From assembly GCA_027574665.1 (NCBI GenBank), contig CM050654.1, positions 10,038,142 through 10,102,141 of the forward strand: DNA of 64,000 bases, given 5' to 3'. The translations under genes and the position numbers were made by a program. This document shows, piece after piece, positions 13,101 to 28,100 of the stretch. The stretch is from Rhynochetos jubatus (Eukaryota; Chordata; Aves; Eurypygiformes; Rhynochetidae). Below the pieces are notes generated by a model that was not told where the DNA came from, searched no databases, and was given only the letters and a program-made list of their open reading frames with translations. Each line of letters begins with the position of its first letter. Within the stretch, counting starts at the first letter, position 1.

Positions 13101-16100
13101 TTCTTCCAAGGCAAACCACAGAAACAGCATTGCATAAAATTGTTAGCCCTCTCCCTGAGCTGAGGGGAAAGAGAGGATCATGTCCCACTTGAAATTTTAA
13201 TCACCTGATTAAAAATGTTTTAATAACAACATTAGGCAATGAAAGACAAAATCATACCTTTTCTTTTTTCCCCACAGAGCCTTTGGGGTTTATCTTGAGA
13301 GAAGCTTAAAGTATCCCGAATTAAGTAGTTCAGCGTTTTACACGAGGCGCTATCTAGAGCAGGCTGTAACAATTGCCAGTTTCCAACGGTTCCCGTTCAA
13401 TTAGCAGCTCAGAAGCTGAATCTCACTTTCGTGATGCTTTGGATCTCTCAGACTGGTTGTACAGTCTGGGAAACCTGCATGTACGTGATGACTTTTCCAG
13501 GAGTTTTTTGGCTTGGTTTTTTTCACCAAAACAGACCTACTGCAAGAAATGTTGCAAAGACCCCTCCAGTGTTATAAACTATGCGTGCTCCTAGCTAACA
13601 CGGAATTATATGGCTTTGAGATATACCTTGGGAGTGATTTTTTTTTTTTTTTTTGCAAGCTCTGACAAAATGTGCTGGATTTTGGTAAATTTTTCCACTT
13701 AATTGATCCTGATAATGTTGAGCATTAAGCTATTTCTTTTGAAATATCTTTTTATGGGATGAAATTGGAAGTGTTCAGGTGTTCAAAATTAAGATTACCT
13801 TGGCACTTGGACCCTGAAGTCTTCGTTGACTGCCCAAGGAGTGGTCAGGATTTATGTTTAAAGAAACTAATATATCTACCAAATCATCAGTAATCACATC
13901 AGATTGAATGTGTGTCAGTTTCTGCTTAGTTGAGGACTTAGACACAAGTCTTTTTGTGCTGTTTGGCATCATTCACTCTAAAGACAAGGAGCACATTAAA
14001 ATCAGATTACTGCAGAGCAGCAAGAATTTATGCCAGCGCTACAACTAAATAGCCACAAATAAAGCGATTGCAGCCTGCTGCTTATTTTTAGAGTGACAGA
14101 AAATGGCACAAAAGGTGATGTGCCAAAAAATATTGTAATGTAAGAACAGAGGGGATGGAAAAATCTCATAGGCGTTTTACCAGCAATTGGAAGAGTGACT
14201 GAAAAATTATGCAATGGTCCTGCTAAAAGGCATTGAGTGCACTGAATTAAGAGGAAATTCTTACTGTGTGTGCCGCTCTAATGCAAACTGTTCTCCTTAT
14301 TAAAAGGTTTGATTCTGTCAGGCACTGAAGACCTTCAGTTCCCTCTGGAATAATTTAAAGTTGATGTGCTTTAGGTCTCCTCCGAAGCCCAGAATCGAGC
14401 GAAATTCTGACCAGGTGCTGTTTACTCTTAATCAGGAATGAATGCTGCACGTTCTGCAGATTATAGCAAACCAGGTCTATCTCTGCTAAAAAGAGACAAG
14501 TATAAGTATAATGGTCTGAGTTACAGAGCCAACTTATTGAGAGAGGACCCTGGGGAGGAGTTCCCGGAATAGCGTCTCGATACAGATGGTCATTCAGGAA
14601 CATCATCTGCCCTTAAAAAACAATTTGGGCCATGCTGTTGTCGAGGAATAGCTAACAACAAAAGTAGTATAAGCATCTCTTGCATCCATCAGTTGGTTTC
14701 TGTGACTTTTCTAAGTTCAGAAACAAGTATAAAACTTCTCTGGGCAACCCCAAAGAAGAAGCAAGGTGATAGATACACGGCATGCATTCTATCCTGCCCC
14801 TCGTATGACTCAGTTGCAATGACAGTTCTGCCAAAACCAACCACCACCAACTAAACAAACAAGCAACAATCTTCCTTGCACTTTGTTTTCCTGTTAGCCG
14901 TTCTGAAACAAGAAAACTCTTCTGCCACTGTTTTTCATGCCGGACACCAGCAGAAGCCAGGGGGCCTGTTGTGTAACAATATCACTGATGGGATGTCACT
15001 GGTCCCTAGTTCAAAGCAACACTTACGTGACAGGGTGACCTTGAGAAGTTGCATGAAGAACATCATTCGAGGATGTCAACATGCGTGCCTGGACAGAGAA
15101 GTGGTGAAACATAAATGTTGAGAGAGAAGAATGTGACAGATTCAGGCACTTTAGACCCCACTACCTTTGAGAAGAACAGTAGCCCTCTGCAGGTAAAGGA
15201 GAAAGATTAGAGTTCTTCACATAAACCACACCGTGAAAGACTAGGAAAAAGCCAGTAATCCACAAGGAAAATAGAGGCATTTTGTGGTTAACTTGGTAGC
15301 AAATATGGCGTAAGGATATTTTCTATTCGTGATATTTCTGAAATGTCTAAAAGCTGCAGAAATGTTGCAGCATTTGGAGCGTATAAAGTCAGATGAAGGG
15401 AACAAGCAGTGATTTGTTTAAAATGCAAATACTTGTTTGTATCAGTGCAGGCCTTTTTTTTTTTTTCCTCTTTTCCATTTTGTAGTCTGAAAGATTGGGT
15501 GGGTATCAGGGCAAGGACAGTTTGGGCACATGACATAACGATCCTTTGCCTGAGAATCCAGCCTCTCCTGTCCATTGCCAGTGCAACAGTGCGTGTTTCC
15601 TTCCCGCAGTACCTCTGACAGAGAAGTACAGCATTATGAGTAACCAGCCTCCTTTTATGCTGCTTTCTCTTTCCTGCTCTGCATCTGAGTAAAGAGGAAA
15701 GCCTCTGGGACTGGCGCAGTGGCAGAACTGTTCAAGCGCCAGCTTTCTTGGCAGACAAGTATCCCTAGAAGTAAGAAAGCTTCGGTTTTAGACTGAAAGC
15801 ACAGGATGTAGCTGTCCTTTTTGGTGTGAAACTTGGGAAATCCGTGAACCATTCATTCATACTTTTTTTCCATTCCACCCGATAGCAGTTCTTCCTCCTA
15901 CCGGGCTTGCAGCAGGAAAGTATTTTTAAGATGGACTAACTCTGATTTTTCACCACCTGCATTTAAGTGTTATGTCTATTGAGGCTTCTTGCCTGATACT
16001 TCCAATTTCATGGTGGACAGATCATTCGTATCAGTACCATTAAACCTGAACGTGTCCTTATAGGTAGGTACACACGCCCCAAACTGCCCCTTATGTCATC

Positions 16101-19100
16101 GTGCACCATGTGAAATGGATTCAATTAATTAGCTGGTTGTTTCAAACAATTCCAGCTGAGAGAATGTCTTGAGTGCTTGCAGTTGAAAAAAAAAACCCTG
16201 TTAAACCATTTTCTTTTCTTACATTTCCACCTCTTTTCCTGACTCTTATGAAATAGACACTATTGCAGACTTTTCTAGTACTCAGCACTTACCTGACAGG
16301 AGATCGTGCAGACGAACCAGGCCATTCTGGCTCAGCAAGCCAATTAGGTCATTATGGGAGTGCTTTTGTTTCCATTACTGATCACAGGATGGAACGAGTA
16401 TGTTTGATTTTCTTATAAACATCATCATAATACCAGACAGGGAGCCCACACCATTTGCTTCGAGGTAGACACGGTGACATTCTTTCCTGCTCAGTAAATG
16501 GAAAGGAACGATGCTGCCGGCTGGGATGGATTCCTCCACCTACTCAAGTATAGCATTTCTACTGAAAATGAGCAATGTATCTCCTTTCTACCTTGTCCTT
16601 TGGTTAAACAAAACAGTGCTGGAACCCACAACAGATGTATTTACTGCAGAAGAAATGTAAAAACGCTTTTTGAAGTAGCCATCCTGTAAAGCAAATGACC
16701 AAAAATCAGGTCAGAGTCAGGAAGCACAGGCTTTGTACAGTTAAAAGTCCATAAAAAGCAACTGACTGGCCCGTAGCTTCAGCAGACTTTGGATCCAGCC
16801 AAAGGCAAGGCCTCCTTCATCTCAGTGCTTTAGCCTTCACCACATTCACTTTAAATAACAGCAAAGTCTGTTTGCTTGACTCGTGTTTGTGATCAGATTC
16901 GCGCAGATCAAAGCTCTTCAGTTTTGCTTCCCAAGCCATCATCGAGCGGCTGCTGGAGGATCATGAGTCACCTCTGTGTGGACTATTGACCTTTCTGAGA
17001 CAGAACCAGACAAGTTCAAGATGTTCTTTAATTTCTAAGCATTTAGTCACATCTCTCTAAACGGGATATGTGAGTCTGCTACTAATCCAATAGCTGGACA
17101 TTTGCTTTGTCTGAAGTGGAACAGCCTGTGGTTTCTGAGGATACTCTTAGGAGATTTTTTCCTTTAGCCATGTAAACGTGCTTAAGTCATGATCACAGTG
17201 CTTGCACAAACGCAAAGCCAAAAGCAGCTACCACACAGGTCAGCTTCTCAAGTCATTGCACTCGATAACAAATTCCCATTCACCTCACTGGAATCAGGAT
17301 TGCGTCCCATATGACATCTGTCACCCTTCAGGCCTTCAACGACCGCATTTGTTTTCCCCTGTACACATTTGGGCTCTTTTATTGACCACACTTAGAGGTC
17401 CTTTGAGAATAAATGGTGATTTTCCTTTCAGCTTCCCGTTTGTCTGCTTACATACAGCTGCTAGTCTGCTTAGAAAATGGGAAATAATTCAAAACCAGCG
17501 TATGACGAAGGTTGTGTTGCCTGGGTTTTTGTCTTTGTTTTTTAGGCTGGCCCAGGGAAATGCTACTCACAGCACAATCTGTGAATACTCAGTAAACAGC
17601 ATAAATGCGAAGTTATTCAGGCTTTCACATATTGAACTCCAGTGTTTTGTACGATGAATCAGATTGACACAGCTTCCAACAACCCATTGCCATGGAAGAG
17701 AAGTGCTGTATAGCCACTGTATTTTGGGCTTTGGGAAAAAGACTAAGGTTTTGCATTGCCATTGGCAAATACTGTTGAGTTCTAATACTTTTTAAAATCT
17801 CAGTCTAATACGTATGTTTAGGAATCAATAAGCAAAGCTGGCTAAGGCAAGTGTGTGACTGTTTTACCGCAAGTCTAGAAGTAGGGGTGTCAGCTTTTTT
17901 ATAGCCTTATTATTCCTATATGTTACTTGCCAGTGCTTTAGCACAAATCAGCTTTCCAAAGGATTTTGGAGCTAACGTTAATCTTTATGAGCGGTGCAAA
18001 ATGCATTATGTCATAACATGCTGACACACAGATCTACATCTGAGCACAGAGGGGGTGTCTTGAACAGACTAAGTCTTCCCAGATGTAACTTTCCTTTGGA
18101 AACCTATTTAATACTTTCATTCTGCCAAAGGCCGCAACAATTTTCATTGCAGCTCTTCTAGCTTATTTCTTTATTCATTTAACAATGTCCAGAAACTTAG
18201 AAGCAAGTCTGAATGTCATTATATCCAGATGGCTTCAGTTTTGTCCCTTTCCTTCTGTTAAAGGGTGCCACCTACTGTAGAATAACTGAATGACGGCCTT
18301 GTAAAGATGCAGGGAAATCTGCTTGATTTCCTTATTCCTGTAAAATTCTGACAGTTGTATTGTGACACATTTTACATTTCCATGATTTCCATCGATGTCA
18401 TTGACTAAAATATGGAAAGGTGAGTATTCTCAGTGTGAAAAAAAAAGAGCATCTGTCTGGAAAACACAATCTTTTGTATGCAGCAGTAGAAAGGTATGGG
18501 AAAGGGCTCCTTTCTGCTCCCCATTCAAGCTGTCCTCTTCACTGTAAGTCAGCACGATCACATATGTGGAAATAACAAAATAAAAAAGAAAATCTAAAAT
18601 CTTAAAATTAAGAAAGGATGAAGAAAAAATGGACATATGAAAATGCAAATCCTTGGATATGGATTTCCTAGTGAACAGGCACATTGCTGTCTTAAACAGA
18701 TTGTTGAAAAAAACTGGGTTTGAAAGGAGAAGAAAGTGATACTGAGAAAATCTGAATATTAAAAATACTCAAACAGGTGTTACGGGTACAGAAGTGTGCG
18801 TACACTGTGCTTTTCTAATGTGTGTTTGTGACTCACATAGCTGTGTATCACGTGCACACACAGTAACAGTATTAATTCTTCCAGATCTGTATCACAGTAC
18901 ATTTATTTAACAATTATGTGCAAACTATATTTTGACCTAAACTAAAGAAAAATCACCATTCCTTTCCTCATTATGTTTGTAAATGAGAAGGACATGTTAA
19001 CCTGTGGAGCTGGGAAGTGCTTAAGCAGGGTGTCAGCTGAGTCCCTCACTCTCAGGTGAGTTGGATCTCTTTTTCCTGAGTCTTTAGGGAGACTCTGTAA

Positions 19101-22100
19101 AAGACTTCATTCATAACACCGCACTTCTCATTTTCGAAACACGTTTCAGCCTTCTCCTTGGTCAGGAAACATTTGTCTTCACTCTTGTCAAGGCTGGGCA
19201 GTTTGCTTTTCCCTAAGTGCCCGCAGTGAAATCCTGCTTTGTTGAAGGAGGAACAGGTTTCTCGCAGAAACAGTCAGCAATGAATTAAGCAGGGAATCAG
19301 CTCGTTTACCTGGGGCCCACAGACATGCTTCTGCGGTGTGAGAGCTGGGAAACCAGGCCAGCGTGCAGAAACTCAACTCATTTCTACAGGCCAGTGTGTA
19401 GAAACTCAGCCCAGCCTGGCAGATGAAGAAGGGATGTCTGGGTCCTCTGCAGAGGTGGGGGCTGTTCGGTGGTGTCCTGTGAAGCAGCATCCGATGCCGT
19501 GACCCTACGTCAGGGTGGGTGTGAGGAAGATGCTGTCCTGGAAAGAAGCAGTTCTTTTCCACCTCTCTTGTTCTGGATCTGAAGTTTCTGGTGAGGCCCA
19601 AAAAGGTGGAGAAACAAAGGGAAAAGGAAAAAGTGAATTTCTAAGTGATAGAAAGTGGCTGAACGAGATTAGTGTTGATGTGCTGCTGGGATGTTTTAGA
19701 TTTTAAGGTATTTTTTGTTGTCAAAGGAAGGTAAAATACTGGCTCCCAGGACAAAATCAGGCTCGGAAAGAAATATTGGCTTGAAAATGTCTGAAAAGGA
19801 TTTTTGAAGCTTTTGTCATCTTGTTGTTCTAATCAAGCTGGTGGCCAAAACCAACCCTTGACCGTAAGCCCTGTCAGCCTTGGCAAGGCAACATTCTCCT
19901 GTTTGCCTCTTTCCTAAGGAAGGGCAGAAATACCATCAGGTGGTGCATGCAGAAAGCCTGTAGGGCGTTGAAACTGGGAAGAGAAACCTCCTGTCCCGTG
20001 CAGTGCCCTGCGCTAGGACCCCCGCTCTGGTTCTCCCCTCAGCGAGCCAGGAGGTCTTGGTTGTATCCCCCCGTGCCCCCACAGAGCTCAGACAGGGAGG
20101 TGATGAATTTCATGGGTGACAGGGGAAAAGGGTGGGTTAATACGGACAAGCAACAAGAGCTGAGTGAGACACTGGGAGGGGATGAGCCCGCAAAACTAAG
20201 CTAAGCCGAGTGCATGGCAGTAAGGAAGGTGAGCTGTTCAAAAGAGAAGGGGATTCAGGGAGGCTGAAAAGGGAAGTTACGTGTTACAGGAAAGGTGAAA
20301 CCAAATAGAGAAAAAAGGGATGTAGCAGAAGCAGCGTAAGAGGAGAGGAAACGTGTCCGAGTGTGTACGATGCCAGAGAGCATGGAAACAGATACCCACA
20401 AATACAGAGAAAGGAATATGTAAAGAGAAAAAGGAGAGCAGAGTGCTAACACAGGGGGAAAAAAGGGGAAAAAAGAGGTGAAAGATGCCGCCTGTGAGAC
20501 AAAAAGGGATGGTGTAACCCATAGGAACGGACTGCTCCGTACATTGGGACTCAGTCTTGTACTGCGTCACTCTGACCATTACAACAGTTCGATGGCGTTC
20601 AGAACTGTCTGTCTGCAGCCAGTGGCAACTTTGTGTCCGAGCTCTGAATTATACCTCTTGGAGGGTTTTTTGCTTTTTGAAGGATGATGCGTAGTAGGTA
20701 ACTTACTCTGATATTGGAACCTTAAGGACGATGTAAGTACACAAATAGCTCTTTATCCAGAATTTTGTGTTTGTAAGTGGGATTATTTTGAATTATTCAT
20801 GGAAGAAATCTTATTCCATTATTCAGGACATTCACTGATACTTAGATTTGCAGAAGTTATGTTCTAATAACTTCCACAAAACTTACAAGGAGCTTGTCTA
20901 ACTTTGTAGGGTTATTTTCCTATCGGTTTCTTAAATGAGCAGGCTTTCTGGATCTTATTTTTCTAAGAAAATAAACCCCCAAAGTTTAATGTTTGAAGCT
21001 GGTTTTCATCACTCTCTTCAAATTCATCATCTACAACCAATTTGATCAGTAGAATAGCTGTTGGAAGGAATTCAGAGACATGAACATTACAGATGAACGA
21101 TGGGGGTTTTTGGGGAAATAAGGACACTTGTAACATTTGAGCGGGCCAGATGACACCTCAGTTGCAGAGCATTCGGGCACTTAACGCGCACACTCTTGTA
21201 GATCTGTCACATACGCTGGCTTTCAAACAGCACTTTGAAGACACTTGGTGCTAGCTGTCCATGCAGGATGCTAGCTGCAAGAGTTCGTGCTGGCCAGGCG
21301 GCTCGTTCCACATCCGTGTGCACGGGCTCTGTTGTGTTGGCACATGGGGGCCGATGATACTTGTTTGAGAGGTTTGGCGCGTTTGCTTTTTAGCCGCAGC
21401 AGAGAGTTCAGTTGCTAATTACACAGTGACTCAGTCTGACACTAAAATTACTCGAGATGGAAGATAATCACAGATTTAATTGGGCTTTGGATCAGCTCCA
21501 GGAGGTTTCCATTGATGTCTATTTATAGATTCAGAGCAGACTCTGCAGTTAATGTAACAGATCCTCCCAGTGTCTGAGGAGAAGTATTTAGCCTTTTACA
21601 TCACACACACAAATTATATCACAGTAGAAAACAAAACAGACTATCCAACAGCTTTATTCACCCTTGATTTGGAAAACACATTTGAAATAATACTAAACGC
21701 TATGTGGTCTTTCTTTCCAGTCGCAGGATGTACCCATCTTGGGCAGGTTTACGCCGACAGGGATGTTTGGAAACCAGAGCCATGCCAAATCTGTGTGTGC
21801 GACTCGGGATCTGTTCTCTGCGATGACATCATCTGTGACGATCAGGAGCTGGACTGTCCCAACCCAGAGATTCCCTTTGGAGAGTGCTGTCCAGTTTGTC
21901 CACAAACAACACCACAACCTACAGGAGTAAGTTTGCTCTCAGTGTTGTTACTTTGGAATTGCTGCCTTTTTGATCCACGTCAACCTCAATTCATTTTCTT
22001 TTAGATGCTCTCAGACACTTTTAAATGCTAAGCCTGTCACTTTCTGACTCCCGGCAAATGCACAGGATAGGCAAAGTTTGCTAAATCAAACTAAAAAAAA

Positions 22101-25100
22101 ACAGGTTTAACTTTCACAGAGTATCTTTTTTTGTTAAATTCAAGAATACTTCTGTACTCTATGGAGAATTGGTACCAGATCCAATAAGACACTTGTTAGT
22201 CCTCTGGGCTATGCAGCTGCGGGGCCTTCAACCCAGTGTTATGCAGACAACAGGCACAGTTAATAGAAGGCAGCAATCAGCCATTACCTCTTCCTTTTCA
22301 CAGAGAAGCATATGAACAGTGCCAACAGCTTATCTGTGGGCTGCGTGCTCAACCTGTAGCCATGAAAGTAACACTAACGCAGTTAAAGTTAGTTTTCACA
22401 GCGTATTGCGAGTCTGCGTTTCTTATCAACTCAGTCGTACATCATCACAGAGTAGGTTTTCTTTTCCAGTTGTTGCTGACTTAATGCCCTGTAAAGGAAG
22501 GGTGATTCAAACCCTACATCCCTGATTTATCATCATCTTGTTTAAGACACCCACATTATTTAAACCAGTTGCTGCAACTTAACCTCAGGAACATCAAGAA
22601 TGTTAGTGCACGCCAAGTCCCCTGCCTAAACCCCTTCAGTGAGCGAGCCAGCTGTGCTGAGCTCTGGGGTTGTCTGAGCACGTCACCCCTGCCCAAGATC
22701 CACGAGATTCTGTGAGAGCGCATAGGTACTTTGAAGACTCTTATCCAGAAGAGAGTGAAGAGATGTGTATATGGAAGAGAAAGGGACGTGATCTGTTTCG
22801 GCAGCGCTGTAGTATATCCGCTTAAACACGGGCTGCCATAGACGAAGGCCTCACCTAGCGTTAGTTGCACTACGCTAGTGCAACTGTACAGCTTCTGGGA
22901 TTGCCTGAGCCCCTTTTCGTATGACAGAACTATATTCCAATGCCCAAATGCTTTGTCCTCTTGTTTATATATACGTATGCATACGTATATTCGCTATTCG
23001 GTTGTGTTTTGTTTTTCTTTCTTCATTTACTTTTCCTTTAATTCTAGATCCCTGGACCAGTCAGCCGTGGCCCTAAAGGAGACCCTGTAAGTGCAGCTTT
23101 TTTTTGCTCCCAAGGAAATTACCAAAATCAAGACCCAGTTCCTACGGTGCTGTTACATCCCATTCATGCTGCTGAGATACCCAGCTTGCACTGGGGCCTG
23201 CGCTGTCTGCAGGACTGCGCCGTAGAGTTATTCTCAAGTAGCCCTTCAGCTTCAACCAAGCTCAGAAATTTAAACTGGAGAAACAGGGAGAGAGTTTAGT
23301 CCAAACTGTATTACATTTGTTATTTTTTGTTACATTTCTTCCCAGTAGGAAGGAAAAAAAAATAAATCTGTGGGGTCCACTAGCAGTATTGATTGTAGAT
23401 TCAGGATTTGACTTGTTCAATATTTCTAGTGTGTTTGATCAAATATCAGCTGCAATAAGGCTCCAGCAGCTAAGAACAGTGTCCGTGTGTGAATTTTGTC
23501 TCCTGTCTCTCTTTTCTGAATGTTCAGCTGGGATCTTAGTTACGTTCAACAGAGAAAGTTTCCTACCACAATCGCTCAGACATTTTTGCAAAAGGAAGGG
23601 TTTGTCCCGCCATGCCCCTGCAGTTGGAGGCAAGTGCCAACATCTGTATCTGCTGTTTGTGTCTTTGCAGGGTCCTCCTGGCATTCCAGGCAGAAACGGC
23701 GCCCCTGGCCCTCCGGGACAGCCAGGGAGTCCTGGAGCTCCTGGCCTGCCCGGTGTCTGCCAGTCGTGTCCCAGCATAAACGGAGGCGTAAGTCGTCATT
23801 TCGTTCGGCTCCTGCCTTGTTGCTCATAAGGAAACAAAGCCGTCCCGTAGGCACCTACCCCTTGCACCTTCGCACCTACTTTGCTTTCAGTGGCACTTGT
23901 CTCTCATTTGTGCCTTTGGAAAGCACAGCTGAGTGGTAGGTGGGGGTTTGTTGTTGATTTGGGGTTTTCTCCACAAAATTTGCCTCAAGTGCAGTTAAAT
24001 CTCTGGTTTATCTCATTTTATTAAACTTTTGGAACCAGATCTGATCAAGGACTTATGAAACTCAGAAATAATTAGACCTGAAAGAAAGTTTGCAGGAGGA
24101 AGTATGTCCCCTAAAGCTTAATGTTTAGGGAATTCTCTTACTGTCCTATATTTTATCCAATGCTTGCTTAATGAAAAACCATTCCCAGGAGACTAGACCA
24201 AAACACAGCTCCCCAGCTTGCGGGGAAGTGCCATGTACGTAATGTTTGTGGGGCTCCCTCTTTGTTTCTGGCCCACTGCATCTTGAATTGAGTTCTGAAG
24301 AGCGGGGCAGACGCGGCCAGAGAGCTCGTGTCAGCTAAAGCTTCTGGGCAGCTGGGTTTGTGCAGGGAGCCCAGCCACCGCTAGCGCTCTGCTGGCGTCC
24401 CCCATGCAGTCGCGCCAGCCGAGCTTTGCAAGATGGGATCGCTTTAGCGCAAAGCGGTTAAAAGTCGTGGGCCGCTTTGGAACACAGGCCACTGTTCATA
24501 GCTTCCAGGTATGCGTCCCCCTCCCAAGGGAACCGAAAAGTGAGGAGAGGGGCCTTGGGTTTCCGTAATTCGAAGAGGGATTGTACCTGAAGGACTGAGC
24601 TGCTGGGAGAGGTACCCATGGGTTGGATAACCAGTCTGAGCAGACATCCCAGTAACATACTGCGGGAGCTGCTGGGTTGGGGTGCAGACACAGGAGGGGA
24701 TTGTAGGTCACCCACTCCAGCGCTGTATCACTGTTGTGCTGCTGAATCCTGACGGGGGCTGGTGTCAGTACCCAGGAGCCACCTTGTACCGCGTCAGCGA
24801 AGGGGCTGGGGCCACGGTTCAGGCTGTCAGGAGATCACTGCCTGTATTCAGCCTTTCCGGTGTGCCATCAGTGCATTAATGCTGTATTACTCAACTCAGT
24901 TTGCACGGAAAAATCAGCATATGCCAGTGAAGAGGCTTACAGGGGAGTTCCTTGGAAAACTGACTGCAGAGCTGAGTTTCCTCTTTTTTAAACAGCATTT
25001 CATGTGAACGGGTGTGTCAGCCACGCTCTGCTCTCGCAAGGCCCGCAGGACAGGTTTTCAGCTCTGGCCGTGGACAGAGCGCCCATTCGTCTGAAGATAA

Positions 25101-28100
25101 ATCGTCAGAAACACTGAAGCTTGGCTGCTTGGGCTCAGAAGGGATGGTTATTTGGAAGGGCACGGTGAACGGGAGGGGAGAAAGGGAAAGATGGAAAGTG
25201 TAACGCTCAGTTTTATGAGATGTGTAAGTTCCCATGCGGGAGATTCAAAACATTTATTTGTAATTCAGGGGAGGACAGATTTATACATAAATAAGAGGGT
25301 TTTTGCAACAAAGTACTCTGAAATGACACATTAATTACAGGTAAAAGAAACTAGGAGAGTAATCATAAACTGTTCAGCTGTTGCATTCTGTAGTGCAACA
25401 GAAAATGTTTCATCAACTTCTGTGAGTGGCAGGTAAGGCCAACGGAAAAGAGGCTGATAAAGAAAACGGGGGGAAAAGCTTAAAAGGAGCCCAACAGGAA
25501 TCCAAGGGGAGAGGAGAGAGAGAGGTAATGTTCTGGCTCAGCTGAGGCCCAGCTGTCAGGATGGAAGCTGGAGCGCACAGCGCAGGGAGCTGACATTACC
25601 ACGGCCACGCTGGGCTCCTCCTGTGGGTGGTTTAAAAGTGCGGCAGCTGCGTGTCCCGTGCTACTCCGTAGGTACAAATGAGTTGTTTCCGTACATTTGC
25701 CTCACCAGTGTATGACAAGACGACTTTGATTTGTAGCAATCACATTTTTTTCTCTTTTTTTTTTGTTTTTCCTGTTTTTCTCTATTTCTTTTACAGAGTT
25801 TCTCTCCACAGTACGACTCCTATGATGTCAAGGCTGGCTCAGCTGGTATCGGTTACCCACAGCCCATTGTAAGATGATAGAGCTTTTTTTCTGTCCTTTC
25901 TGGTTTTTTAAAGAACAGATTTTCTGCTCATAGATTATGCCTTGGATGTGTATGTGTCCTGACTTTAATTTAACAAGAGAAGCTTTAATTTAATTGTCGC
26001 CCGCAAGCAGAATGGGATGTAAGGCAGCAGGTTGCTTGACAATACCGTTCTAGAAAGGAACTATACGTTATGTGGGGGTTTTTGTCTTTTCTCTCTTCCA
26101 TTTCTCACCTTCTTTTTCCTAACCTCTCTCTGATTCGCTTTCTCACACTACGCGAACATTTATCCCTTTCTCCCTTGCACACCTTGCTCACTTATCTGCC
26201 TTGGTATTCTTCTACTAATAGTTTCCCTCCCTTCCACCGGTGTTCTACCCCTTCCGCTGTCCCTAATCCTCCTTCGTGCATTCAGCACCATTCTGTCCTT
26301 ACTCAGTACCATACTCCATACGTGGTTACTTTTCCACAACTCAGATTTGCCTGATAACAAGTGAGTAAACAACTCCTCTTATAATCTTCATTTTTTTTTT
26401 AAATCCCAGAAGCAGTCTGAAGCGTTTCACTTTCTCTTTTTACATTAGCACTTTTTCACCCACAGCTATTCAGACTGTACTGTGGATGCTGCATCTGCCT
26501 GCTGGGCCTGGCCCAAGATTTTCACAGATCTCTTAGTGAGCTAAAGCGCGGATTGCCTGAGAGATTTATGCGTGAGCTACCCTTCCCATACGAAATAAAA
26601 TGTTGCACATCACAATTTTCCTTTTAGGCACTAGGATTTAGAGATACTCACCACCGATGCCGTGGAGCGTTCTTGACTGAGGCAATCTACTCTATAGCAG
26701 ATGTGCTGGGGCGCTGTTATTTGAAACTGGCTGCTGCTTCGTTAAGCATAATCACTGTTTTCAGTCAGTGCTGCATAACGAGGTTTGGGTATCACATGTT
26801 GTGACATATCAAGGCAGTTCCAAGCAATCGTCTTATTTCTCAGGGTTCCATCACATCATCTTGTGAAATAAATGTTACTAATCCTGACAGCTGGTTTTCC
26901 TGAAATACAGTTCGTTATTTTCTCACCTTTATTTTTCTCTGTTCATTTCTACCGTGTTCATTTGCTAATGTGATCACCCCCGCGCTGGTCGTCTTCTACC
27001 ATCCATTTTTGTGTTTGTTTATTCATTTATTCGTTTTCAGCTCCTCACAGTTGTTGCCCACAGCTTATCCTATCAGCTACGTTTTGTGTCTTAGTATGGG
27101 ACGTGCTGAAGCAGGCAGCTAACCGCGATACCTGCCAGCTAACAAACACGGCTACTCCTCTTTATTTTGGCACGTTGCCCTGAGGCGCTTAGTGCTTACT
27201 TGTGCTCTGAGCCTTGGACTTGTGTTAAAAGAACAGTACTTGAATGGGGTGCCCCGGGACGCCTTCAGCCAGAATTGTCTGTGTACTTTCAGGTCGTGTG
27301 TCCTTTTACGTTGCATCGTGCAAAGCACGACTGCAAAGCCGGAGACACAGCAGTTACAGGCAGATGTGACTCAACTTCTTGCTAGAACTAAATAGCATGT
27401 AGTTCTACTGAAATACTAAACAGTAAATACTAAATAGTATTTATCACTGTGTAACGTAGATGAATTTATTAATTTAGAATTTTAATTTATCAATTTTTCA
27501 ACTTTAACTTTCAATTTAAATAAATACCCAAAATGATGTAGTCTGGCAGAATATTAAAATAAAAAAATGCCAGCTGTAGGACCAACATTTGTCCGTGGAT
27601 GGTTACCGTGCCTGGTATCTGCTCTGGTGATACCAGAGGTCACACATCTCTCCACAGCTGTCTTCCAGTGGCTTTCCACTGCTTGTAGGTGATTTTGTGC
27701 TTTCCACCCCAGTTTCTCTTTACTTGCTCACATAACCTCCACGTGTTGTCTTTGCTTCCTTCCGCCGGTGCACATATTCTGACTAAAATACGCCCATTTG
27801 TTCACAGTCTGGAGGTGCTGGCAGCCAGCGAATGCCACGCCTAACTCTGTCTCCTCAGTGTGGTCCCTGAAAAAAAGTAACGTCTTGTTCGTTTGTCGCC
27901 ATAAGCCTAATCCATTGGTTGCGCTTGGGGAGTTGCGGGTTCCAATTCATGTGAAGCCCAAACTTATTTTGTACCAAATGAGTTGTAACGACGCAGTGAA
28001 CGCAATCCGATTTACCCGGACACTGACTGCTCTGCCGCTTGGTATAGTTCCTGTCTTAAAAAATAGCAGATACTACAGTGATTCTCCTTTCTAGACAAAA

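Larger units (their letters stand above)
21927..23047 (+). other. COL3A1: COL3A1 intron 2, with two perfect inverted repeats
   Basis: 1121 bases. It contains a 10-bp perfect hairpin (22863-22885) and a 22-base perfect palindrome (22969-22990). No exon-like frame was recognised. Confidence 0.85.

Noticed and set aside
4167-21720. Search for a hidden or alternative first exon in intron 1
   Set aside because: No frame resembling a signal peptide with a donor in the right phase (phase 1) was recognised. Without transcript data I do not call one.
22863-22885. microRNA precursor hypothesis for the intron 2 hairpin
   Set aside because: The stem is only 10 bp and the flanks do not extend the pairing, far short of a microRNA precursor.
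23317-23829. 170-codon + strand open frame
   Set aside because: It is intron 3 sequence read through into exon 4 and past its donor. Only 23671-23787 is coding.
24444-24715. Overlapping minus-strand open frames in intron 4
   Set aside because: They lie in a locally GC-rich part of the intron, with no family signature and no splice structure.
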